A stretch of DNA of 64,000 bases from Pelagibacterium sediminicola (GCF_003390885.1 NZ_QMEL01000002.1:186001-250000); one strand, 5' to 3'; positions 15,995-25,235 are shown, counted from the first letter of the stretch. Translations and numbers: made by a program. Notes: generated from the sequence alone by a model not told the origin.

Positions 15995-16462
15995 TCAGAT
16001 CGGCTTTGCGGCCAATATCCTGATCTCGTGCACGCGGCCGCCCGCCTCGAATTCGGCAGTGTCCCCCGGCCCGTTGTCCTCGAGCGCCCGGGCCAGCGGA
16101 GAGGTCCAGGCGATATAACCCGTCTTGGGATCCGCCTCGTCCTCGCCGACGATGCGGATGGTTTCCTGCTCCTTGTTGCGCTCGATGGTGACTTCCATCC
16201 CCATGCCCACCACATCGTCACCGGGCTCGCGCTCGATGATCTGCATCGATGCGCGGCGGTTCTCCCAATATCTGAGCTCGGGCTGAAGCGCCTCGCCCTC
16301 CTCGTCAGATGCGGCATTGAACAGGTCCATCAGCCGGTCCACCTCGGCTTCGATCAGCGCGGCGCCCCGCTTCGTCACGTAGTTCGGCGCACTGCTTATC
16401 GTGCGCTCGGGTGCCTGCACCTCGGCGATATCATCTGTCTCTTTGACGAATGCGCGGCTCAT
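15995..16462 (-). CDS. GreA/GreB family transcription elongation factor
   Basis: 155 aa, usual length for the family, preceded by GGAGGG. The N-terminal half is a helical hairpin (KRGAALIEAEVDRLMDLFN with acidic residues before it) and the C-terminal half is a GreA/GreB FKBP-like domain (GMGMEVTIERNKEQETIRIVGEDEADP in pieces, YIAWTSPLARALEDNGPGD). It would bind the RNA polymerase secondary channel and rescue backtracked complexes. The MSRAFVKE start resembles GreB-like proteins, so it is likely a paralogue and not the main GreA. It converges with the acetyltransferase gene. Confidence 0.87.
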   Translation of the reverse strand: MSRAFVKETDDIAEVQAPERTISSAPNYVTKRGAALIEAEVDRLMDLFNAASDEEGEALQPELRYWENRRASMQIIEREPGDDVVGMGMEVTIERNKEQETIRIVGEDEADPKTGYIAWTSPLARALEDNGPGDTAEFEAGGRVHEIRILAAKPI

Positions 16463-16570
16463 GATGCCCTCCTGGGAACATTCCCATCTAAGATAGGCAT
16501 TGAGGCCCATACTATTCAATCGGCAACAGCCGGTTTTGTTTGTCCGGGGCTGGAGAGCCTTCCCGAATGA

Positions 16571-16605
16571 AAAAGGGCGCCCGCGCGGGGCGCCCTTTCG
16601 TTTTT
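16571..16605 (-). terminator. Terminator after the TRAP operon
   Basis: A stem of AAAGGGCGCC / GGCGCCCTTT around a GC-rich loop. On the minus strand a TTTTT run follows, just past the dctP stop; on the plus strand CGTTTTT follows, so it may work both ways. Confidence 0.75.
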
Positions 16606-16620
16606 CCTATCGAAACCTGA

Positions 16621-17646
16621 TTATTCGCTCACCGCATCGAGGGCTTCCTGGGCGGCTTCATAAAGAGCTCGGCCGTCATGGCCCATGCCTTCCATCTCGG
16701 TGAACCATTCCTCGATGGTCACCTCGGCAGCTTCCCGCCAGCGGGCCGTTTCGGCTTCGTCCAGCGTTATGACGTTGTTCCCGGCATCGATGGCAATCTG
16801 CAGACCCACTTCGTCGCCATGATCCATGACGCGGCCAAATTCACGCGACACCTCGAGGCCGGAATTGGCATCGATCACCGCGCGCAGGTCGTCGGGCAGG
16901 GATTCATAAGTCGAACGGTTCATGACCACGCCAAAGGTCTGGGTGTAAAGGCCACGATCGCCCGAGAACCCGGTGTGGTTGGTCACCAGTTCCGAGATGC
17001 GCAGCGAGGGTGTGACCTCCCACGGCACGGTCGTGCCCTCGATCACGCCGCGCGAAAGCGCTTCGGTGGTTTGGGGCACGGGCATGCCGACCGGTTCCGC
17101 ACCAAGATTGGCCAGCATGTCGGAAACGATGCGCGACCCACCGCGGATCTTCATGCCCTGGATATCCTCGAGCGCGTTGACCGGCTCGCTGGTGTGGAAA
17201 AGTCCGGGGCCGTGCGCATGGAGCGCAATGACGTGTACGCCGGTGAACTCGTCGGCAGCATGCTCCATTGCGTAGTTGTAAAGGGCGGCGGAGGTTTCCA
17301 CGCCATTGGTCATCAGGAACGGCAGCTCGAACACTTCCGACTTGGGGAAACGGCCCGGCGTATAGCCCAGAATGGTCCACACGATATCGACGACCCCGTC
17401 CTGAGCCTGATCGTAAAGGCTCGCCGGCGTACCGCCCAGTTGCATGGCGTGATAGAGCTCGAACTGGATGCGTCCGTCGGATTCGGCGGTGACTTTCTCG
17501 GCCCATGGAATGATCGCCTGGGCGGGAATGGCCGCCTGGGCGGGCAGCATCTGATGGATGCGGAGCGTCACGTCCTGCGCCATCGCGGTGCCCGCGGTCA
17601 TGATGACAGCGACCGACGACGCTGCGATCAGTTTACCGATATTCAT
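16621..17646 (-). CDS. dctP: TRAP transporter substrate-binding protein DctP
   Basis: 341 aa with a signal peptide ending TAMA-Q and GGGAGAG upstream. The fold is that of DctP-family receptors: LRIHQMLPAQAAIPAQAI, QLGGTPASLYDQAQDGVVDIVW, FELPFLM, and IQGMKIRGGSRIVSDML, which holds the Arg that usually binds the substrate carboxylate. It captures an organic acid in the periplasm for the DctQM pair encoded upstream. It is last in the operon, an order seen in many TRAP loci. The ligand is not predictable from sequence. Confidence 0.9.
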   Translation of the reverse strand: MNIGKLIAASSVAVIMTAGTAMAQDVTLRIHQMLPAQAAIPAQAIIPWAEKVTAESDGRIQFELYHAMQLGGTPASLYDQAQDGVVDIVWTILGYTPGRFPKSEVFELPFLMTNGVETSAALYNYAMEHAADEFTGVHVIALHAHGPGLFHTSEPVNALEDIQGMKIRGGSRIVSDMLANLGAEPVGMPVPQTTEALSRGVIEGTTVPWEVTPSLRISELVTNHTGFSGDRGLYTQTFGVVMNRSTYESLPDDLRAVIDANSGLEVSREFGRVMDHGDEVGLQIAIDAGNNVITLDEAETARWREAAEVTIEEWFTEMEGMGHDGRALYEAAQEALDAVSE

Positions 17647-17728
17647 GTTATCTCTCCCTTTTCGCATGACCTTGCATGCGGTTATGGCGCGTCGGGTGAA
17701 GGTCGTCCGGCGCGCCCGGTTGCGCTCC

Positions 17729-19051
17729 CTAATAGAGCCACCACACCATCGCCAACGTGATGCCGGGAAAGGCCACGAGGAGGATGGTACGAACGATATC
17801 GCTGGTAACGAAAGGCAGCACACCGCGGAACGTCTCTGAAAGCCGCGTTCCTTTGGCCAGCGAATTGATGATGACGAGGTTCATGCCTACCGGCGGGGTG
17901 ATGAGGCCGACCTCGACAACGATCAGCACGATGATGCCGAACCAGATGGCGAATTCGTCCGGGCTCAGTCCGAAATCGAGCGCCGACATCATCGGGAAGA
18001 TGATCGGTACGGTGAGCAGGACCATCGAAAGCGAATCCATCACACAGCCCAGGACCAGATAGAACAGCAGGACCACGGTCAGCACCACCCAGGGGTTATA
18101 TCCCTGCCCCAACACCCAGTCGGCCGCAAACTGGGGCAGTTGCGAAAGCGCCAGAAAGCCGTTCAGCGCCGCCGCACCGAGGACGATGAGGAAAATCATC
18201 GCCGTCGCCGACGCCGTTTGCAGGATTGCGTCGGTCAGCTTGCGCCGCGAGAGCGTGCGCGAGACGAGCGCAATGACCGCCGTGCCGGCCGCACCGATGG
18301 CGGCGGCTTCGGTCGGCGTGAAGATGCCCGTATAGATGCCGCCGATGACAATGAAGAAGACCGCGATGACCGGCCAGATCCCGGCCAGGTCTCGCCAGCG
18401 TTCGCGATAGGGGACGCGGGGACGCGTTCCGCCCGATTCAGGCGAAACGCGCACATAGATCATGATAGCGATTGCATAACCGACCGCGGCAAGAATGCCC
18501 GGAACGATGGCGGCCATGAACAGCTTTGCGATGTTCTGCTCCGTCAGCACCGCGAAAATAACAAGGATCACCGAAGGCGGAATGAGGATGCCCAGCGTAC
18601 CGCCTGCGGCGACCGCGCCGGTGGCAAGCGCTCCCGAGTACCCGTATTTGCGCATTTCGGGCAAAGCGACCTGCCCCATCGTGGCAGCGGTAGCGAGCGA
18701 AGAGCCGCAAATCGCGCCAAAACCCGTGCACGCGCCCACGGCGGCCATCGCCACACCGCCCTTGCGGTGCCCGAGCCAGCCGGCGGCGGTACGAAACAGC
18801 GCGGCCGACATGCCGCTCACCGTTGCGAACTGCCCCATCAGCAAAAAGAGCGGCACGACGGAAAACGAATAGCTGGCGAACGTGGTATAGGTGAGGTGCT
18901 TGAACTGGGAGAGGATCGCATTGGGGCTTCCGGTGACGATCCACATGCCGAACACTCCGACCCCGAGCATCGCGAGCCCGATCGGCACCCGGAGGAAGAT
19001 GAGCAAAAGCATGACCGGAAAGCCGATGAGGCCGATAGCGAGACTGCTCAT
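17729..19051 (-). CDS. dctM: TRAP transporter large permease DctM
   Basis: 440 aa, about twelve membrane segments. Characteristic DctM blocks are seen: RVPIGLAMLGVGVFGMW, TGFGAICGSSLATAATMG, AAGGTLGILIPPSVILVIFAVLTEQ, and GLITPPVGMNLVIINSLAKG near the end. It forms the sodium-driven translocation channel with DctQ. Its ATG shares one base with the dctQ stop (TGATG). Length is normal for the family. Confidence 0.93.
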   Translation of the reverse strand: MSSLAIGLIGFPVMLLLIFLRVPIGLAMLGVGVFGMWIVTGSPNAILSQFKHLTYTTFASYSFSVVPLFLLMGQFATVSGMSAALFRTAAGWLGHRKGGVAMAAVGACTGFGAICGSSLATAATMGQVALPEMRKYGYSGALATGAVAAGGTLGILIPPSVILVIFAVLTEQNIAKLFMAAIVPGILAAVGYAIAIMIYVRVSPESGGTRPRVPYRERWRDLAGIWPVIAVFFIVIGGIYTGIFTPTEAAAIGAAGTAVIALVSRTLSRRKLTDAILQTASATAMIFLIVLGAAALNGFLALSQLPQFAADWVLGQGYNPWVVLTVVLLFYLVLGCVMDSLSMVLLTVPIIFPMMSALDFGLSPDEFAIWFGIIVLIVVEVGLITPPVGMNLVIINSLAKGTRLSETFRGVLPFVTSDIVRTILLVAFPGITLAMVWWLY

Positions 19052-19596
19052 CAGTGCTGCACTCCGGAGGTGGCGACATCTTCGTCCTTGCCTTCCAGCG
19101 CGGCGCTCAGGCTGCGCCCCAGCACGTAAACGGCGATGATGACGAAGACGACCGCGCCCACGAACCCGGTGGCGTAGGCCCAGCCCATGGAAATTCTCAA
19201 AAGCAGGGTGGTTTCTCCATACCGGAACCTGTCCAGCATGCCGTAATAGAGCCGCCATGCGATGAATGCCGCCGCCGCCAGCATCATCAGATCGGTGATG
19301 ACCAGGATCCAGCGGTTGACCGTCGGACCGAAACGATCGGTGAGGATGGACACGATCGCATTGCCGCGCTTGAGATGAGCCCATGGCATGAACGCAAATA
19401 TCGCGAACCCGACGATGACCTCGGCGATCTCGTAATCACCGTAGATCGGGCGCAGACCCGCCCAGATCATGGCACGCCCCACGACGCTGACCACCACCAT
19501 GCCGACCAGAACCAGCAGCGCGATCCCGCCGGCCAGCGCCATCACCATGGCCAGAAAATTGACTATGCGCCCAAGAGGCGAGTTATCATGAAACAA
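19051..19596 (-). CDS. dctQ: TRAP transporter small permease DctQ
   Basis: 181 aa, four membrane segments, with the family block LRPIYGDYEIAEVIVGFAIF and MPWAHLKRGNAIVSILTDR. I take a TTG at 19596 as the start because GGGAGGA stands five bases before it; a TTG at 19617 would add seven residues and overlap that ribosome site. It is first in the operon. An AT-rich palindrome sits 87 bases upstream. Confidence 0.87.
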   Translation of the reverse strand: MFHDNSPLGRIVNFLAMVMALAGGIALLVLVGMVVVSVVGRAMIWAGLRPIYGDYEIAEVIVGFAIFAFMPWAHLKRGNAIVSILTDRFGPTVNRWILVITDLMMLAAAAFIAWRLYYGMLDRFRYGETTLLLRISMGWAYATGFVGAVVFVIIAVYVLGRSLSAALEGKDEDVATSGVQH

Positions 19597-19682
19597 TATT
19601 TCCTCCCGATCCGGCAACGCCCATCCCGTTTCCGGCCCTCTCTTCCTCCCGTCAGGCGCGATGGTTCCGCGCCAGGCGCCAT

Positions 19683-19703
19683 TATGTTATGAATTATAAC
19701 ATA
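19683..19703. promoter_or_regulatory. Palindromic operator candidate upstream of the TRAP operon
   Basis: Perfect 8-bp arms TATGTTAT / ATAACATA with a 5-base spacer, in an AT-rich patch in GC-rich surroundings, 87 bases before dctQ. Its size fits a dimeric regulator such as the neighbouring MarR-type protein or a GntR protein encoded elsewhere. Confidence 0.55.
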
Positions 19704-19777
19704 TAGAATAGCATGGCAATCAAATTGCGTAGAGAACCGCCCGCTTGTCCGTTGCGTTATGGGCGATGGATGACAAT

Positions 19778-19992
19778 TAGAGCAGGTCAGTATTTGACGG
19801 AATCGTCGGGGTTCCCGCGACTGCGGCGGGTTCGGTCTGGCCCCGGGAACAAATCCCGGGGTGACGAGCGGGAATAGGGCAGGTATCGGCCAAAGCCATC
19901 AATGTCATTCCGGGACCCGTTCCCGGCAATCCAGCGCAGTCCAACCCCAACCGCCGCAGCAGGCCGTTTCCATCAAGACCTGAAACGATCTA
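19778..19992. repeat. Dispersed repeat, family B, copy 2
   Basis: A full-length copy. It contains CCCCGGGAAC...TCCCGGGG, then CATTCCGGGACCCGTTCCCGG, and ends CCTGAAACGATCTAG. The last bases, read on the minus strand, give the TAG stop of the MarR gene. Together with the palindrome it fills the 393-base gap 19597-19989. Confidence 0.87.
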
Positions 19993-20451
19993 GTCGAGCA
20001 ACCTGTCGAGCAGCGAGAAGAGCGCGTCGCGTTGCTCGATCCCGCCCACCTTTTCAATGTATTGCGCTTCAAACGTATCCTGCGTCTTGCGTATCCGGGC
20101 AACGAAGGCGTCGCCCGCCGGGGTGAGATGCAGGGCGTTCGCCCTGCGGTCCCCCGCCGCGACCCGGCGTTCGATCAGCCCGCGCTTTTCGAGCCGGTTG
20201 ATGAGGGTGACGAAATTGGCGCGCTTGATGCCCAGCACCTCGGCGAACTCGGTCTGCTTGCGGCCCGGATTTTTCGCAATCAGCACCAGCACGCTGTATT
20301 CGGCCGGCCGCAGGTCGAAGGCTTCAAACGCGGCCTTGAAGTTCTTGAAGACCGAAAGCTGGGCGCGCCTGAGACGATAGCCGATGACATCGGTCGTGTC
20401 CTCGGTCTGCAACTGGGTCTCAGGCGCCGCCCCGCCCGTTTCATCGGCCAT
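19990..20451 (-). CDS. MarR family transcriptional regulator
   Basis: 153 aa with the winged-helix MarR core: FDLRPAEYSVLVLIAKNPG, TEFAEVLGIKRANFVTLINRLEKRGL (recognition helix), then the RRVAAGDRRANALHLTPAG wing. GAGGAAA precedes the ATG at 20451. It is transcribed towards the TRAP operon and follows the sugar-transport operon on the same strand, so its target is uncertain; the palindrome 290 bases downstream is one candidate. The stop codon lies in a dispersed repeat. Confidence 0.88.
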   Translation of the reverse strand: MADETGGAAPETQLQTEDTTDVIGYRLRRAQLSVFKNFKAAFEAFDLRPAEYSVLVLIAKNPGRKQTEFAEVLGIKRANFVTLINRLEKRGLIERRVAAGDRRANALHLTPAGDAFVARIRKTQDTFEAQYIEKVGGIEQRDALFSLLDRLLD

Positions 20452-20527
20452 TTTCCTCGCCCCGCAAATATTGTTATGTTGCAGTACTTGCAGAGGCGAT
20501 CCGGGAAGTAAAGCGCTGCCACGCCGT

Positions 20528-21502
20528 TCAGGCGTAGGCAACCTCATTGCCGCGCCTTGCAAGGTGCAGAAGGGCTTTTTGCAGGAGGATGAAGGCAAGC
20601 ACCAGCGCGCCGATCACGATCTTAGTCCACCAGCTCGATAGCGTGCCGTCGAAAACGATGTAGACCTGGATCAGTCCCATGGTCAGCACGCCGATGAACG
20701 TTCCGAACATGTAGCCCGCACCGCCGGTGAGCAGGGTGCCGCCGATCACGACGGCGGCGATGGCCGTTAGTTCCGTTCCCACCGTCGCCAGCGAATAGCC
20801 CGAGCCGGTATAGATGGAAAAGACGATCCCCGAGAGCCCGGCCATGAAGCCGGAAAAGGCGTAGATCATCACCGTCACCCGGCCCTGCCGCACGCCCATC
20901 AGCCGCGCGGTGGCCTCACCGCCTCCGAAGGCGTAGACGGCGGTGCCAAAGCGTGTCTTGTGGACGATCAGCATACCGATGACGAAGACGACGAGCATGG
21001 TGATGCCGATCAGCGTCAGGCGCCCGCGCCCCGGCAGGAGAATGTAGGATTGCAGGACGTCGTAGAATTCGTGCTGGATGGGCACGGAATCGATCGAGAG
21101 CATGTAGGCCGCGCCGCGCGCAAGGAACATCCCCGCCAGCGTCACGATGAAGCCGGGCATGACGAGGGCGTGAACGAGCCCGCCCATCGCCGCGCCGAAG
21201 GCTGTGGTGATGGCCAGCAGCATGGCGAACACGACCATCGGGTGGAGCCCCGTGTCGCGCAGCACGACCGCGATGAAGACGCCTGAAAAGGCGATGACCG
21301 ATCCCACCGAAAGATCGATCCCGCCCGCAAGGATCACGACGGTCATCCCCACGGCGACGATGCCGAGATAGGCGTTGTCGGTCAAAAGATTGCCCAGAAC
21401 CCGCGTCGAGAACATGTTGGGAAACTGGATAAAGCAGATGACGAGCGCCAGCATGAAGATGGCGATGGTGGCGAAAAGCGGCAGCAGGCGGGCGTTTGTC
21501 AT
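20528..21502 (-). CDS. yjfF: Sugar ABC transporter permease, YjfF-like (galactofuranose)
   Basis: 324 aa, about ten membrane segments, RbsC/BPD_transp_2 family. Blocks LGIVAVGMTVVILAGGIDLSVGSV and TELTAIAAVVIGGTLLTGGAG are typical. The paired-permease arrangement with a binding protein and a two-domain ATPase is that of ytfQRT-yjfF, the E. coli galactofuranose/furanose importer. Its start overlaps the ytfT stop (ATGA). It is the last gene of the operon. Confidence 0.87.
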   Translation of the reverse strand: MTNARLLPLFATIAIFMLALVICFIQFPNMFSTRVLGNLLTDNAYLGIVAVGMTVVILAGGIDLSVGSVIAFSGVFIAVVLRDTGLHPMVVFAMLLAITTAFGAAMGGLVHALVMPGFIVTLAGMFLARGAAYMLSIDSVPIQHEFYDVLQSYILLPGRGRLTLIGITMLVVFVIGMLIVHKTRFGTAVYAFGGGEATARLMGVRQGRVTVMIYAFSGFMAGLSGIVFSIYTGSGYSLATVGTELTAIAAVVIGGTLLTGGAGYMFGTFIGVLTMGLIQVYIVFDGTLSSWWTKIVIGALVLAFILLQKALLHLARRGNEVAYA

Positions 21503-22533
21503 GGCTTGGGCTCTTCGGTTTGCGGCGCATGCCGGGCTTCGCGGCGCGACAGGAGGGCCGTGCGCAGGAAGGCGAAATGGCCTCCAAGGCTCGGCGATTG
21601 CACCACGAGGATCACAACGACCAGCGCGGCCTTGATGACGAGGTTGTACTCGGGCGGGAACCCGGCGAGCAGGATACCCGCATTGATCGTCTGGATGATG
21701 AGCGCGCCGATCACCGAGGCGGCGATGGAAAACCGCCCGCCGAGCAGCGAGTTGCCCCCGATCACGACCGCCAGAATGGCGTCGAGTTCGAGCCAGAGGC
21801 CGGCATTGTTGGCGTCCGCGCCGCGAATGTCGGCGGTGACGACCAGCCCGGCCAGCGCCGCACAAAAGCCGGCCACCGCATAGACCGCAATGAGCAGCAC
21901 GCGGGCGTTGACGCCCGACAGCGCGCTGGCGCGGCGATTGATGCCCACCGCCTCGATCAGCATCCCGAGCGCGGTGCGGCGCAAGATCAGCGCCATCAAG
22001 ACGGCGGTCGAGAACCATAGCCAGACGGGCACCGGAAGGCCCAGCAGCGTGCCCGAGCCGATCCAGGCAAACCCCGGATCGGTGAAGGTCAGGATGCGCC
22101 CTTCGGTGATGAGCTGGGCGATGCCGCGCCCCGCCGTCATCAGGATGAGGGTTGCAACGAAGGGCTGGATGCCCACGATGGCGACCAGCACCCCGTTCCA
22201 GAGCCCGCAGGCGATGCCCGCCGACAAGGCGATGAGCAGCGCCGGCCCCAGTCCGTATCCCGCCCCCACCGCCCAGGCGGCGGAAGCTCCGCAGATGGCG
22301 ATGATCGCGCCAACCGAAAGGTCTATCCCCTTGGTGGCGATCACCAGTGTCATGCCCACGGCGAGCAGCGCCACCGGCGCACTGCGCTTGGCGGCGTCGA
22401 CCAGCGGGCCGACGAGCCGCCCGTCGACCAGCGAAAGGTTGAGAAAGGAGGGAAAGATGAGGGTGATGAGCACGATCAGCGCGAACAGCGTGATCAGTTG
22501 CGGGGCGACGCGCCTCAGGACCGGAAAGATCAT
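21499..22533 (-). CDS. ytfT: Sugar ABC transporter permease, YtfT-like
   Basis: 344 aa, second RbsC-type permease. VALLAVGMTLVIATKGIDLSVGAI is the conserved loop, and GLWLELDAILAVVIGGNSLLGGRFS follows near the C-terminus. The C-terminal tail is charged and cytoplasmic. It forms a heterodimer with the YjfF-like permease. ATGA overlaps are seen at both ends, so ytfR, ytfT and yjfF are tightly coupled. Confidence 0.87.
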   Translation of the reverse strand: MIFPVLRRVAPQLITLFALIVLITLIFPSFLNLSLVDGRLVGPLVDAAKRSAPVALLAVGMTLVIATKGIDLSVGAIIAICGASAAWAVGAGYGLGPALLIALSAGIACGLWNGVLVAIVGIQPFVATLILMTAGRGIAQLITEGRILTFTDPGFAWIGSGTLLGLPVPVWLWFSTAVLMALILRRTALGMLIEAVGINRRASALSGVNARVLLIAVYAVAGFCAALAGLVVTADIRGADANNAGLWLELDAILAVVIGGNSLLGGRFSIAASVIGALIIQTINAGILLAGFPPEYNLVIKAALVVVILVVQSPSLGGHFAFLRTALLSRREARHAPQTEEPKP

Positions 22534-24047
22534 GCCGCCTCCTCCGGGTTGGCGTCCGGGGCGGCGATGGCGCGCACGATGGTGTCGGTGGTCATCTGGT
22601 CACCGGCCAGTTCGGCCACGTGCCGCCGGTCACGGACGACGATGATCCGATCCGACACCGCGATCAGTTCCTCGAGTTCGGATGAGATCACCAGAAGCGA
22701 CATGCCCTTTTCGTTGAGTGCGCGGATGAGGCGCACGATCTCGGCGTGCGCGCCCACATCGATGCCGCGCGTGGGTTCATCGAGGATCAGGAAGCGCGGG
22801 TTCATGGCCAGCCAGCGCGCGAGGATCACCTTTTGCTGGTTGCCGCCCGAAAGCTCGCCGATCAGCTTTTCCCTTCCCGTGGTGCGGATATCGAGCTTTT
22901 CGATATATTCGTCGGCCAGCCGGTTCTGCTCGGCGCGCGGGATGGGCCGCATCCAGCCCTTGCTGGCCTGCAAGGCCAGCACGATGTTCTCGCGGATGGT
23001 GAGGTCGGCGACGATCCCGTCGGTCTTGCGGTCCTCGGGGGCAAAGCCGAATCCGGCGGCGATCGCCGCGCGCGGATTGCGGATATTGATCGGACCATTG
23101 GCATCCCGCGCCTCGCCGGTCTGGGCGGTCCTGATGCCATAGAGCAATTCGGCGCTTTCGGTGCGGCCCGAGCCCAAAAGTCCCGCCAGCCCGACGACCT
23201 CGCCCTCATGTATATCGAGATCGAACGGCTCGATGACGCCCTGCCGGCCGATATTGCGGAAACTGAATGCGATGGGGCGCCCGCCCTTTTCAGGCGCGGC
23301 GGCACCGGCGCGCGCTTCCACCTCGCTTTCGAGCGCGTGGCCGAGCATGTGTTCGATGAGTTTTACCCGGTCGATCCGGGCCGTATCCTCGGTGACGATC
23401 CGGCGCCCGTTACGCAGCACCGTGATGCGGTCGGAAATGGTGAACACCTGATCGAGAAAGTGGGAAATGAAGACGATCCCCAGCCCCCGGTCGCGCAAAT
23501 CGCGCACCACCTTGAACAGCATCTCGACCTCGCGCGCATCGAGGCTGGCGGTCGGCTCGTCGAGGATCAGCACCTTGCCCGAAAGCGAGACGGCACGGGC
23601 AATGGCAACGATCTGCTGGATAGCGACCGAATAGGCGCCAAGATCGCGGTTGACGTCGATATCGAGCCCATAACCGTCGAGCATTTCCCTCGCCAGCCGC
23701 GTACGGGCGCGGGCATCGATCAGCCCGAAGCGCGTGGGTTCGCGTCCGAAGGTCAGGTTCTGCGCCACGGTCAGATTGGGCAGCAGGTTGACCTCCTGAT
23801 AGACCGTGCCGATCCCCAGATCCTGCGCCTGCGAGGTCGAGCGCGGGTCGATCGCCTCGCCCTCGAGCGCGATGGTTCCCGCGTCGCGGTGATAGGCCCC
23901 GGTCAGGCACTTGATGAGTGTGGATTTTCCCGCGCCGTTTTCTCCCAGCAGAGCATGGACCTCGCCCGCCGCCAGATCGAAATCGACGGCATCGAGCGCC
24001 CTGCTGCCAAGGAACGACTTGCTGAGATTTTTGACGGTCAACAGCAC
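22530..24047 (-). CDS. ytfR: Sugar ABC transporter ATP-binding protein, YtfR-like, two ABC domains
   Basis: 505 aa with two fused nucleotide-binding domains. The first has Walker A GENGAGKST and Walker B LILDEPTASLD. The second has a degenerate Walker A GLLGSGRTE, signature LSGGNQQKVILARW and Walker B FLILDEPTRGID, as is normal for monosaccharide importers of the RbsA/AraG/YtfR class. It energises the YtfT/YjfF permeases. It is separated from ytfQ by a stem-loop. Confidence 0.92.
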   Translation of the reverse strand: MLLTVKNLSKSFLGSRALDAVDFDLAAGEVHALLGENGAGKSTLIKCLTGAYHRDAGTIALEGEAIDPRSTSQAQDLGIGTVYQEVNLLPNLTVAQNLTFGREPTRFGLIDARARTRLAREMLDGYGLDIDVNRDLGAYSVAIQQIVAIARAVSLSGKVLILDEPTASLDAREVEMLFKVVRDLRDRGLGIVFISHFLDQVFTISDRITVLRNGRRIVTEDTARIDRVKLIEHMLGHALESEVEARAGAAAPEKGGRPIAFSFRNIGRQGVIEPFDLDIHEGEVVGLAGLLGSGRTESAELLYGIRTAQTGEARDANGPINIRNPRAAIAAGFGFAPEDRKTDGIVADLTIRENIVLALQASKGWMRPIPRAEQNRLADEYIEKLDIRTTGREKLIGELSGGNQQKVILARWLAMNPRFLILDEPTRGIDVGAHAEIVRLIRALNEKGMSLLVISSELEELIAVSDRIIVVRDRRHVAELAGDQMTTDTIVRAIAAPDANPEEAA

Positions 24048-24082
24048 GCGTTCACGCCCCTCCCCTTATGCGTGTAACCAAC

Positions 24083-24108
24083 GACGCGGGGACAATGCGC
24101 CCCGCGTC
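24083..24108 (-). other. Stem-loop between ytfQ and ytfR
   Basis: A 9-bp arm pair (GACGCGGGG / CCCCGCGTC) with an 8-base centre, and no T run after it. In many binding-protein operons such a hairpin protects the 3' end of the binding-protein mRNA and raises its level over the membrane parts. Confidence 0.55.
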
Positions 24109-24120
24109 CTTTCTCCGGCT

Positions 24121-25074
24121 CTAGTAGCCGAGGTCCTTGCGGGTATCGTACTCACCTTGCGGATCATCGGCCTGGGTGTAAAGGGTCGATTCCGTCTGGA
24201 TGAACTTGGGTGGAACGGTGCCGTCGGCCCAATAGGCTTCAAGGGCATCGAAAGCCGGTCCGGCCATGTTCGGGGTCAGTTCCACCGTGGCGTTGGCCTC
24301 ACCGTTGGCGATGGCCAGGAAGACATCGGGCACCGCGTCGATGGAAACGACGAGGATATCCTCGCCGGGCTTGAGACCCGCCTCGTTGATCGCCTGGATC
24401 GCGCCGAGCGCCATGTCGTCATTGTGCGCATAAACCGCACAGATGCCGGCGCCACCACCCTCGGCCTGCAGGAAGCCCTCCATCACCGTCTTGCCGCCCG
24501 AACGGGTGAAGTCGCCCGTCTGGCTGCGCACGATCTCGATATTGTCGTGATCGGCGATGGCCTGCTCGAAACCGGTCTTGCGGTCAATAGCCGGGCTCGA
24601 TCCGGTCGTACCCTGAAGCTCGGCCACGCGGCAGTCTTCACCGGCAACGGTATCGACCAGCCACTGGCCGGCGACCGCGCCTTCATGCACGAGATCGGAG
24701 CCCACGGCGGTCAGGTAAAGATCATCGGAGCTGTCCACCATGCGGTCGAGCAGGATGACGGGGATTTCGGCTTCAGCGGCCTCTTCGAGCACCGCATCCC
24801 AACCGGTTTCCACGACCGGCGCGAGCAGGATCGCATCGACGCCCTGCGCAACGAACGAACGGATCGCCGCAATCTGGTTTTCCTGACGCTGCTGGGCGTC
24901 CGAGAAGCGCAGGTCGTAGCCGCGTTCCTCGGCCTCCATGCGCGTCAGGGTCGTTTCAGCGGCGCGCCAGCCCGATTCCGAGCCGATCTGCGAAAAGCCG
25001 ATGACCTGGGCAAAAGCGCCACCGGTGGTCAGTGCGACGATAGCCGTCGAGGCCAGAAATGTCTTGTAGGTCAT
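24121..25074 (-). CDS. ytfQ: Periplasmic sugar-binding protein, YtfQ-like
   Basis: 317 aa, GGGAGGA before the ATG, signal peptide ending GGAFA-Q. Periplasmic binding protein type 1 (ribose/galactofuranose) features: VIGFSQIGSESGWR, FSDAQQRQENQIAAIRSFVAQ, VDAILLAPV, and AVYAHNDDMALGAIQAINEAG. The FSQIGSES...R entry is characteristic of YtfQ proteins, which bind galactofuranose and sometimes arabinofuranose. Neighbouring aldose-oxidation genes agree with a galactose/arabinose ligand. Confidence 0.9.
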   Translation of the reverse strand: MTYKTFLASTAIVALTTGGAFAQVIGFSQIGSESGWRAAETTLTRMEAEERGYDLRFSDAQQRQENQIAAIRSFVAQGVDAILLAPVVETGWDAVLEEAAEAEIPVILLDRMVDSSDDLYLTAVGSDLVHEGAVAGQWLVDTVAGEDCRVAELQGTTGSSPAIDRKTGFEQAIADHDNIEIVRSQTGDFTRSGGKTVMEGFLQAEGGGAGICAVYAHNDDMALGAIQAINEAGLKPGEDILVVSIDAVPDVFLAIANGEANATVELTPNMAGPAFDALEAYWADGTVPPKFIQTESTLYTQADDPQGEYDTRKDLGY

Positions 25075-25117
25075 GGGTTCCTCCCTGGGTTTGACCATAG
25101 ACTATGATTTGTAACGG

Positions 25118-25141
25118 CCGGAGCGGATGGGCCCGCTCCGG
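25118..25141 (-). other. Stem-loop between the aldose dehydrogenase and ytfQ
   Basis: Inverted repeat CCGGAGCGG / CCGCTCCGG with a 6-base loop, no T run. It lies in the 161-base gap between the catabolic genes and the transporter genes. It could process or attenuate the message, or mark a separate promoter for ytfQ. Confidence 0.5.
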
Positions 25142-25235
25142 GTCTAGCGGTCCCTCATTCCGGGTGCGCCGGGATGGGTGGGACCAAGCCGTCCGGCGGC
25201 AAATGCGCCGGAGCGTTCCTTGGGAAACGGGCGGC

